From a virus, in IMG/VR virus record IMGVR_UViG_3300047375_000317, positions 1 through 21,132 of that record: a stretch of 21,132 nt of DNA; one strand, written 5' to 3'. The notes under the pieces are model-generated. The model was not told the DNA's origin. It ran no database searches and worked only from the letters and a program-made list of their open reading frames with translations. A program made the position numbers and the translations under genes. Of the stretch, positions 6,521 to 13,384 are shown piece by piece; position 1 is the first letter of the stretch, and every line of letters starts with the position of its first letter.

Positions 6521-7227
6521 TTGGTACTGACACTATTGAAAAGCCAAAGAGAACTAGGCGCAAGACTACCTACAAGGGTGCATCTGACCGGAAGACATCC
6601 GGTCTAGTGCCCCGCACTACCAAGCAGAAGGATTTTATAGATGCGTTATCATCATCGAATCAAGTATTTGTTCTTGGTCCAGCTGGAACAGGTAAAACTT
6701 ACGTCACGGCAACGTATGCATCGGACCTCTATACGACTAAACAAATTGATAAAATCGTTATCACGAGGCCGCATGTGGCGGTGGGTAAAGAGCTTGGTTT
6801 CCTGAAGGGTGACTTGGCAGAGAAGACTATGCCTTGGGCTTTACCCGTCCTAGACGTACTAGAAAAGCATCTGGGTAAAGGTACAGTTGAAACTGGTATC
6901 AAGAACGGCAATATTGAGATGGCACCCCTAGCCCTCATGAGGGGCCGTACCTTTGACAATGCCTTTATCATCGTTGATGAAACTCAGAACATCACCACAC
7001 ACGAACTTAAGATGCTCTTGACTCGTGTAGGTGAAGGGAGTACTATTGTCCTAAATGGTGATGTGCAGCAGTCAGACCTGAAGGAAGCTGATGGACTGTC
7101 TAAAGTTATTCACTTGGCTAAGAAACATATGATACCCGTACCCGTTGTGGAGTTTGGTGTTGAGGACATTGTACGTTCTGACATCTGTGCACAGTGGGTT
7201 AAGGTGTTTATGAAGGAAGGGTTGTAG
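6517..7227 (+). CDS. phoH: PhoH-like ATPase
   Basis: P-loop ATPase of the PhoH family, common in marine phages; its exact role is unsettled, with proposals in phosphate stress and RNA metabolism. The 236-aa protein has Walker A GPAGTGKT (54-61), Walker B FIIVDETQN (150-158) and the family segments TRPHVAVGKELGFLKGDL and NGDVQQSDL. The N-terminal 30 residues are basic (KPKRTRRK) and unstructured. Its ATG overlaps the upstream stop as ATGA. It lacks the extra RNA-binding or PIN domains found in some bacterial PhoH proteins, so it is the short core type. Confidence 0.92.
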   Translation: MIGTDTIEKPKRTRRKTTYKGASDRKTSGLVPRTTKQKDFIDALSSSNQVFVLGPAGTGKTYVTATYASDLYTTKQIDKIVITRPHVAVGKELGFLKGDLAEKTMPWALPVLDVLEKHLGKGTVETGIKNGNIEMAPLALMRGRTFDNAFIIVDETQNITTHELKMLLTRVGEGSTIVLNGDVQQSDLKEADGLSKVIHLAKKHMIPVPVVEFGVEDIVRSDICAQWVKVFMKEGL

Positions 7228-7231
7228 TACT

Positions 7232-7552
7232 ATGACATATTGCGCAGACTGTGGTTACTTACTTGATGATAGTAGTCAGTGTCCTGAGTGTAGTATAACC
7301 ACTTTAGAAGATCCTCGTGATTCTTTTGATGCGGTTACTAAACCCTTTCACTATAACCACACAGACGGTGTCGAGTGTATTGACTACATCAAACAAGTTT
7401 TAGGTCTTGATGGTTTCATTTCTTATTGCCACGGTAACTTTATTAAGTACCAGCACCGATACAGGTATAAACGTAATCCTGTAGAGGACATGGAAAAGGC
7501 CCAGTGGTACCTCAGTAAGATGCTAGAAGCACTTAAGGAGAAGCACCGTTGA
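7232..7552 (+). CDS. Zinc-ribbon plus DUF3310 protein
   Basis: The 106-aa protein has two parts. Residues 1-20 carry C4-x2-C7-x9-C17-x2-C20, a compact zinc-ribbon-like knuckle. Residues 36-105 match the DUF3310 phage family: HYNHTDGVECIDYIKQVLG, then ISYCHGNFIKYQHRYRYK and DMEKAQWYLSKMLEAL. DUF3310 is widespread in phages and sometimes labelled a nucleotide kinase, but its function is not established. It starts just after PhoH, with AAGGAAGGG upstream, and its stop overlaps the TTG start of the next gene. The zinc site is inferred from cysteine spacing. Confidence 0.82.
   Translation: MTYCADCGYLLDDSSQCPECSITTLEDPRDSFDAVTKPFHYNHTDGVECIDYIKQVLGLDGFISYCHGNFIKYQHRYRYKRNPVEDMEKAQWYLSKMLEALKEKHR
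7535..7540 (+). promoter_or_regulatory. Ribosome-binding site fixing a TTG start
   Basis: AAGGAG lies eight bases before TTG at 7549, which begins the last gene of the plus-strand block. No in-frame ATG occurs until near the C-terminus of that protein. Confidence 0.7.
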
Positions 7553-7803
7553 CAGAGGTAACTAAGAAAAGAAGAGGGAGACCCCCTAAACAAATAAAAA
7601 CCCTTGAGCAGGAAGCCCAAGAGTTTCTAAAGAAGGAGATTCCTGCTGGGGACTTACCCAGTCGGGATTACTTTGCAGGTGCTGCCTTGTCAGGGTTACT
7701 AGCATCTGGAAAGTATCTACGATCAGATGAAATCGTTTCACAAGCATACTGCTATTCATGTCTTATGCTTGACTACAAAAAGACTATCGACAAATCATCC
7801 TGA
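7549..7803 (+). CDS. Small AT-hook-like protein (84 aa, TTG start)
   Basis: I do not recognise a family. The N-terminus reads TEVTKKRRGRPPKQ. The R-G-R-P core flanked by Lys and Arg is the AT-hook motif that binds the minor groove of AT-rich DNA. The rest (about 20-80) is predicted helical, with a Leu/Ala-rich stretch GALSGLLASGKYL and one YCYSC Cys pair. TTG is the only reasonable start and overlaps the upstream TGA by 4 nt, with AAGGAG eight bases before. It is the last gene before a strong terminator. A DNA-binding or transcription-modulating role is plausible but unproven. Confidence 0.65.
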   Translation: MTEVTKKRRGRPPKQIKTLEQEAQEFLKKEIPAGDLPSRDYFAGAALSGLLASGKYLRSDEIVSQAYCYSCLMLDYKKTIDKSS

Positions 7804-7807
7804 ACTA

Positions 7808-7841
7808 AACCCCCAGCTTAAACACTGGGGGTTCTTTCTTA
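7808..7841. terminator. Hairpin terminator between convergent blocks
   Basis: A perfect 9-bp stem AACCCCCAG (7808-7816) pairs with CTGGGGGTT (7825-7833) around an 8-base loop. It is followed on the plus strand by the T-rich TTCTTTCTT run. On the minus strand the tail after the hairpin is only a short T run, so it should stop plus-strand transcripts well and minus-strand ones less well. It occupies the whole gap between the two convergent blocks. Confidence 0.82.
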
Positions 7842-10800
7842 GTAGGTCTTAAGTGGGATGTAGTTATTTACCTTGCTCAAAAGAAGTCCACGTCTTTTAA
7901 CCTCAACGTCAACATTCTCTGAACTAGTAATCATATCCTTTGCAGATTCGTAGCCTAGGTCTAATGCCGCTTCGTTAAAAGGATCTTCACCCAACTCTTT
8001 TAACTTTAGGGCGTAGTTGTTACGAACAAAACCACGAGACATTTTTGGAGAAGAAGCTATAAAGTCTTGCAGCAGATCTTCTGTCTCTATTCTTTTAGCT
8101 TTTATTGTGTCGGATATCCACGATTCTAGGAGAACAGCTCTATCCTTGGGGTCTTTGATATCATCGTAGGGTGTGTCACCGTACCTTGTAGAGGCTGGAG
8201 CTTTTTTACGCCAAGCTTCAAATTCTTTATACATAGTCTTAGCTAGTCTTCTGCGAAGAAGATAATCAACGTTTGCGTTGGGGGCAGTGTTCTTGTTATA
8301 AAGCTTCCAGTCTTTTAGGTTAGCCTTATTCATTTCTTCTTCAAGGCCAGTAAGTACAGGCTCAGATACAGCACCCGTAACTTGCTTAACTAAAGGGTTC
8401 ATTTTAGATATAGCTACAGGATTAGAGAACCTGTAGTAACCAATGTCTGTATCTCCATTGAATGACTGTGTATACTGCAGTAAATCAATATCAGGAAGCA
8501 TACGAGTTGATTGCATCGTCAGGACATCACCAAACTCACCGACACCCCTTCCACTTGTACCCTCTTCAATGTCTAGGTCTCTGACAAAAGGAGATCCAGC
8601 CTTGTCGTAGTCAAACTGACCTACAGCATCACGGGCCAAGGCTAAAGGCATGGTGAAGGTAGATATAAAGTTACCCAAGTCTTTCTCAAACTCTTCTGTA
8701 ACCTTTCCTGTTAAAGCTGTCTCGGCAAGCCCAGTAGCAATACCAAAGTCAAAAGAAAAGTCGGGTATGCCTCCGAATACATCCGCTAATTCATCTTGGA
8801 GTTCTTTACCAGATGTAACTGGGTACCCATTCGCAGTTCGCCAAGTACGATCCCCCAGCCAAGTGTGCCACATAGCAGCACCAAGGTAAGGCTTCATATC
8901 TGAAACGGAACCTAGTTCGTTCTTAATAGATCCGTAGTCTACTTCCCCGTCCCTCATGTTTGCTAAGGCATAACCACCAGCAATACCCATGAGGCCAGTC
9001 ATTTGCCTGGCTACTCTATCAGCTTGATCTTCAGCTCCACCAATTATGTTTTTCCTAAAACCTATTTCACCAACTAGAGGTGTGTACTCTAACACCATAT
9101 TCAGATGGTTACCCAAGTACCTTGGGAATGGAACACCAGCTGCAGTAGAAATTAAGAACGGAATCTTTCGATTAATGTCTACTATTTTTCTAGTAGTTGA
9201 TCCCACAAGGGATGTGTCACCTTTAAAGTCCTTTTGAAGAGTAAGCCTGTTGGCTTCGTCAATAGCTTTCTCAATGGAGATACCTTCAGGTAGATCTTCT
9301 AACTTTTTATTAGATCTTAACCAAGAACCAAGGTCTGCATTAATGTCTCTGAACTGGCGGTCTAAAGATCCGTAGAACATACCCTCTTTAAGTACAGAAT
9401 CAGAGGCCATGTTTGCCATGTTGAAGAACCGACCAGCCTTGGCCATACGTGAGTTACCCTCAAGGGCAGTCTCCAAACGCATAGCGTTGTTGTACAGTCT
9501 CTTAGATTCCTCAGGCATTTCATCAAGCATAAGACTTCTTACGATCTTAGCATCGGTGTTGTCTAAAGAGTATCCCCTTAGGATTGCGGTAGCATTGGGG
9601 AGGAAGTTCTTAACAGCATTAACGTCCCCTTTGAACAGACCCTTGTAGAGTGTCTTGTTAATTTGATCTACCAGGTCAGTAGCTACAAGAATACCTGCGT
9701 TTCTCATATTTCGCATAGTGGTTGCTGGCTGGGATGTCATAAGGGAAATACGCAGTGCATCAACATCACGCAGATTCTCTACAAACTTACCTGTCTTGTC
9801 AGCAGTATTACGTGCGGCATTACTTGCAATTCTTTTCATCTCTTCATCAGAGATAGAGGAAGCACCACTTGTAAACAGAACTTCTACATCATTACCTTTT
9901 CTAGTAACCTTCTTACCACCTTTTATGGCACTCTGGAAACCAAGTACTTGTCCAGCACGTGAGGCTTCAGCCAAGTAAATAAGAGAGAATTCATCTTTAC
10001 TCAGGCCATACTTTTTACGGATACCGTCTAAGCCCTTCAAGGTTTCATCATAATCACCTTCAGACAGCTTTCTAACTACTGTCTCAGTGATTCTTTCACC
10101 TTCTCTTATTTCCAAGTCAGCCATAAGGTCTACAGATGCTGCAGCAATATTACGCATAGTTTCTACAGAAAGCCCTGAGTCAAACACTTGGTCAGTCTTA
10201 GCGCCCTTCTTAGTCATTGCATTTAGGAGGGCTTCGCCTTTAGCAACTCTATCGGGGTCAAGCCTACCCTTTAGACCAGCAGTTTTAGAACCTGCACGAG
10301 CAGATAGGATCTCATCAAGATCAGAAACAATTTTGAATGCTTCCTTGTCCGTTCCATTCTTCTTAGCAGTCTCAAGTGTTTTATTGGTAACTTCAGCTAC
10401 TTTTTTAGCTTCTTCACCCAGTACAGCCTTACGTTCAGCTAATACCTTTTCAACTCCTTGTTGTCTACCTCTGCCAATATAACCAGAGGCACCACCAAGA
10501 ACGGCACCTACGGTACCGCCTATGGCTACATCGGTTAGAAGAGCCTTGGTGTCATACTCGTATCCACCGACAGCATCACCTACTTCTTCTCTGGTCTCAC
10601 CTTGTATGGCAGCTTGACCGCCACCCATTACTGCACCAGAGGTAGCACCCAATGTTGCTTCCCTCTTAAGTATCTCAGCTATTGTTTTTCGTGTGGCAAT
10701 CTGAGTAGCTTTTCCTGCAGCCTTTGAGGCAATCTTACCTAAACCAAAACTACCTAAACCTATATACGTGGAAGGCGCTGAAAGAATAGCTTCTGCAAAG

Positions 10801-11132
10801 TCACCAGTAGCTGAGGCAAACCCTGTACCAGCACTATCTGAAGTGTCCCACGCTTTCATTAAACGACCAAAGGCTTCTTTACCTTCCCTTGGCACATCTT
10901 TATTTAAGACGTAGTTTAGGTCTTTTGCAGCAGTAACCTCATTCCAGTCCTGCCCACGCATGTGCTCAATAAAATCTTTAGTGAGGCCATCAAAGCCTCT
11001 TTTTCTCATCTGATCAGGGGAGAGGCCATACCGACCACCAGAAAAGAACCTAACCAAGTCTTTTTTAAACTCTTCATCCTCTTGCAGTGAGCTGAAATCA
11101 CTTCCCTCTGCTTTTTCAAAGTAGTTTGTCAT
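7839..11132 (-). CDS. Very large putative virion (internal/ejection) protein, 1097 aa
   Basis: No named family is certain. Size, position at the end of the structural block and composition suggest an internal virion or DNA-ejection protein, in the role of T7 gp16 or other core proteins. The first 95 residues are charged. Residues about 100-222 hold three Gly/Ala-rich stretches (121-145, 160-177, 200-222, with GGTVGAVLGGASGYIG) that resemble glycine-zipper membrane segments. Most of the remainder is helical and charged, with another small-residue stretch (GLMGIAGGYALA) in the C-terminal half. No lysozyme or transglycosylase motif was seen. The ATG at 11132 follows the 320-aa gene by 19 nt, without a strong ribosome-binding site. 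The glycine-rich parts could insert into the host membrane when the genome enters; that is inference. Confidence 0.75.
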   Translation of the reverse strand: MTNYFEKAEGSDFSSLQEDEEFKKDLVRFFSGGRYGLSPDQMRKRGFDGLTKDFIEHMRGQDWNEVTAAKDLNYVLNKDVPREGKEAFGRLMKAWDTSDSAGTGFASATGDFAEAILSAPSTYIGLGSFGLGKIASKAAGKATQIATRKTIAEILKREATLGATSGAVMGGGQAAIQGETREEVGDAVGGYEYDTKALLTDVAIGGTVGAVLGGASGYIGRGRQQGVEKVLAERKAVLGEEAKKVAEVTNKTLETAKKNGTDKEAFKIVSDLDEILSARAGSKTAGLKGRLDPDRVAKGEALLNAMTKKGAKTDQVFDSGLSVETMRNIAAASVDLMADLEIREGERITETVVRKLSEGDYDETLKGLDGIRKKYGLSKDEFSLIYLAEASRAGQVLGFQSAIKGGKKVTRKGNDVEVLFTSGASSISDEEMKRIASNAARNTADKTGKFVENLRDVDALRISLMTSQPATTMRNMRNAGILVATDLVDQINKTLYKGLFKGDVNAVKNFLPNATAILRGYSLDNTDAKIVRSLMLDEMPEESKRLYNNAMRLETALEGNSRMAKAGRFFNMANMASDSVLKEGMFYGSLDRQFRDINADLGSWLRSNKKLEDLPEGISIEKAIDEANRLTLQKDFKGDTSLVGSTTRKIVDINRKIPFLISTAAGVPFPRYLGNHLNMVLEYTPLVGEIGFRKNIIGGAEDQADRVARQMTGLMGIAGGYALANMRDGEVDYGSIKNELGSVSDMKPYLGAAMWHTWLGDRTWRTANGYPVTSGKELQDELADVFGGIPDFSFDFGIATGLAETALTGKVTEEFEKDLGNFISTFTMPLALARDAVGQFDYDKAGSPFVRDLDIEEGTSGRGVGEFGDVLTMQSTRMLPDIDLLQYTQSFNGDTDIGYYRFSNPVAISKMNPLVKQVTGAVSEPVLTGLEEEMNKANLKDWKLYNKNTAPNANVDYLLRRRLAKTMYKEFEAWRKKAPASTRYGDTPYDDIKDPKDRAVLLESWISDTIKAKRIETEDLLQDFIASSPKMSRGFVRNNYALKLKELGEDPFNEAALDLGYESAKDMITSSENVDVEVKRRGLLLSKVNNYIPLKTY

Positions 11133-11151
11133 TTAGGTTAATCTCACTTCG

Positions 11152-12114
11152 TTAGGGCTTCAGATTGTACTGTTCCATTAGGTCTTGTTGTTGTTGTATA
11201 GCCTCTAAAGATGTGCTTGGAGGGCTTACAGGTTCTACTGCTGGCTCAGTATTTAGAGGGCTAGGGGTTGTAACGATACTAGCACTAAAAGGGGTATCAG
11301 CTATAGTCTCAAGCACACCATCAGCCTGTTCTTTAAACTCAAGAGTTTTATTATAAATATCGTTAAATACTTCACTAGGGTCTCTTGTTGCAAATGCATC
11401 TGTTGTCTGTTCAAAGTAGTAGTCTACAGCATTTTGTACAATTCTTCCAGCTGCATCAGGGTCTGTGAAAGTCGTAACAAGTTCACCACTGGCATTTCTA
11501 CTTATTGATCCACCTATCTGTGGTCCAATCTGATTTTCAATTGCCTTCTGTACTTGTGATCTGTCGGTTGGAGTAGTTGCACGAAAGGCCGCTGTGTTTA
11601 TTGGATCAACTTCAATGGTAGGACGTACCCTTCTAGATCCTGCTGCGCCTAGCTCAGTGGCTTTAGCTATGATACCATCTGCGTCTGTATCATACAGAAT
11701 CTCAATATACTTTGATGCAGATGGTTCATCTAGAAAATCTTTATTCAAGGCATATTCCATTGCCTCAGCAACACGTTCCGGTGGCATGTCTGAAATTATT
11801 CTTTCAGAGAACTGTCTAACGGTAGTGACGTTAACATCTTTCATCTTATCTAGTCGAGAAAGAACTGACTCTAATTGACCAGAAGCCTCAAGAATTGCAG
11901 CAGCTTCAGTATCCATCTCGTATGCCTGAGCCGCAGAAATTCTTGACGCAGAAGCCTGTACCTTAGCTTCCCTTGCTTCTCTTCTTTTAATAAGTTCGGG
12001 AAGCGTAAGACTAATCAGCTTATCCTTACGAGCTATCTCCCACTTTTCTCTTTCAAATTCTTCTGCTTTCTTTTCTGAAAGCCACTCACTTGCACCAGCC
12101 CAAGACCAAGCCAT
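11152..12114 (-). CDS. Putative virion protein, 320 aa
   Basis: I do not recognise the family. The protein starts MAWSWAGASEW and is then strongly helical and charged to about residue 150 (EKKAEEFEREKWEIARK), with coiled-coil potential. It ends in a Pro/Thr/Ser-rich linker (about 272-302) and a Gln-rich helix ending QQQQDLMEQYNLKP. There is no signal peptide, Cys cluster or enzymatic motif. It lies between the 178-aa gene, whose TAA it overlaps by one base (TAATG), and the 1097-aa protein, and it reads as one of a set of internal or adaptor virion proteins. A scaffold or core role is a guess from helical content and neighbours. Confidence 0.68.
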   Translation of the reverse strand: MAWSWAGASEWLSEKKAEEFEREKWEIARKDKLISLTLPELIKRREAREAKVQASASRISAAQAYEMDTEAAAILEASGQLESVLSRLDKMKDVNVTTVRQFSERIISDMPPERVAEAMEYALNKDFLDEPSASKYIEILYDTDADGIIAKATELGAAGSRRVRPTIEVDPINTAAFRATTPTDRSQVQKAIENQIGPQIGGSISRNASGELVTTFTDPDAAGRIVQNAVDYYFEQTTDAFATRDPSEVFNDIYNKTLEFKEQADGVLETIADTPFSASIVTTPSPLNTEPAVEPVSPPSTSLEAIQQQQDLMEQYNLKP

Positions 12115-12650
12115 TATACAGACCTCCTAGCCATAAGACCTGCAGGCTCTTCCTCAGCCACCATGTCTTCAGTTTCTTTTTTAGGTTCACCTTCTGACGA
12201 AGATACAGCAACATCAGACTTAGTAGGGATATCTACACCAGAGTCCTTAAGAAGCTCTAAAGCGTTTAGAGTAGACTTCTTTCTTTCATCAGATTCATCT
12301 GTTCCCTTTTTAGGCAATCCTTCTTCATAGTCTACACCTACCACATCGGCTACACCTTTTACGTATTCGTGTAGGGCTGGAGCTACGATAAGACCGACAT
12401 CAATAGAGTGGCGACCACCTGCTACACCTGCTCTTGTAAGACCTTTTACTACACCAGACAGTGTCATAGAGGTATCCTCTAGAACCTGCATAATCTTGTC
12501 CATCATATCAGGATCTTCAAGTTTCTTAATGTAGAACCTAAGAGCTTCTTCTGGGTCACTTATCTCAGGAGGTCTTTCCCAAGGGTAGTTTCTAGGTTCG
12601 TCTGTTAGAGACTGACCAGGTATCGGTCTATCAAAATCTGAAAGTGCCAC
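12114..12650 (-). CDS. Putative virion protein, 178 aa (GTG start)
   Basis: Function unknown. The N-terminal half is the ordered part: NYPWERPPEISDPEEAL, a helix KLEDPDMMDKIMQVLE, then VVKGLTRAGVAGGRHSIDVGLIVAPALHEYV (about 68-96). I recall similar PWERPPE and GRHSIDVGLIVAP segments in structural proteins of other marine phages, but cannot verify this here. The C-terminal half (about 110-178) is acidic and probably disordered. The start codon is GTG, with AAAGGA just upstream, 11 nt after the wall-hydrolase stop. The stop overlaps the next start by one base. It is likely co-expressed with, and physically linked to, the neighbouring particle proteins. Confidence 0.7.
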   Translation of the reverse strand: MALSDFDRPIPGQSLTDEPRNYPWERPPEISDPEEALRFYIKKLEDPDMMDKIMQVLEDTSMTLSGVVKGLTRAGVAGGRHSIDVGLIVAPALHEYVKGVADVVGVDYEEGLPKKGTDESDERKKSTLNALELLKDSGVDIPTKSDVAVSSSEGEPKKETEDMVAEEEPAGLMARRSV

Positions 12651-12661
12651 TATTTTATCCT

Positions 12662-13366
12662 TTACTTAGCATAGCCAAAAGTATGGTTACCAATATCTTG
12701 CCAATCACCGCCAGCTTTTTTACCCCATACAGGGTCAGCATCATCGGGGTTGTAGTAATGCGTTGCATCCCCTACTGGGCTTTCATAAGAGCCACTCAAG
12801 ATATCATCAGCAATTTTGTATGCATCGTCAGATGGTTTTACTAAGTCCATGTTAATACCACCCTTGCCTTTAGCATAGTCAGTCACAGAGTTCCATGCCG
12901 AAAAATGACCAGGTTTTAAGATAACACTTTCATAAGAGTTTCCGTACCTCTCACTTTTTACACGGTTAGCGATAACAGAGGCAACAGCAAGCTTACCTTC
13001 GTAGTCTTCCCCACCAGCCTCAGCCTGAATTGTTTTTGCGAGAAGAGTTCTAGTCTCAAGATCAGAAGAGGCAGCATTTTCTGATCTAGCAGCAGGACGT
13101 AAAGGTTTATCTTCGTCAACACTATCTAGATATTTCCTCAAATCTTCTACATCCGCACCCTCAAACAAACTTGATATAGATCCGACACTCAAGGCACCAA
13201 AGTCTGATCCTGTTTCAGGGTCTTCAACCCTGTACTTGTCTGCATCGACAGACATCTTTTTACGCCTAGCCCCACCAAGGCCTGCAACAGACTTTCCAGT
13301 AGATGCCTCTTGTACAATCCTATCAGCTAAATTCTTAGCATCAAGGTATCCAGATTCATAATTCAT
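12662..13366 (-). CDS. SleB-type cell-wall hydrolase, virion-associated
   Basis: Probable peptidoglycan-cleaving enzyme of the SleB/CwlJ (Hydrolase_2) family. Residues 105-232 carry the domain: LLAKTIQAEAGGEDYEGKL with the expected catalytic Glu116, ASVIANRVKS, FSAWN, ADDIL, and the C-terminal DATHYYNPDDADPVW and IGNHTFGYA. Residues 1-100 are a charged, flexible N-terminal extension with no signal peptide, so export by the Sec route is unlikely. The gene lies inside the structural block, between the 1303-aa and 178-aa virion-type genes. This suggests the enzyme is carried in the particle and opens the wall during entry, rather than serving as the holin-dependent endolysin. An endolysin role cannot be excluded because no other lysis gene is seen here. 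Confidence 0.87.
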   Translation of the reverse strand: MNYESGYLDAKNLADRIVQEASTGKSVAGLGGARRKKMSVDADKYRVEDPETGSDFGALSVGSISSLFEGADVEDLRKYLDSVDEDKPLRPAARSENAASSDLETRTLLAKTIQAEAGGEDYEGKLAVASVIANRVKSERYGNSYESVILKPGHFSAWNSVTDYAKGKGGINMDLVKPSDDAYKIADDILSGSYESPVGDATHYYNPDDADPVWGKKAGGDWQDIGNHTFGYAK

Positions 13367-13384
13367 TTTTGTACTCTTCTCTAA

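Noticed and set aside
7549-7578. TTGACA at the 84-aa gene start as a promoter
   Set aside because: No -10-like hexamer lies at proper spacing and the box is the start codon context of a gene.
9046-10482. Several open frames of 60-130 codons on the plus strand opposite the 1097-aa gene
   Set aside because: They have no ribosome-binding sites or recognisable motifs and lie wholly opposite a continuous, well-supported gene; they are mirror frames of biased codon use.
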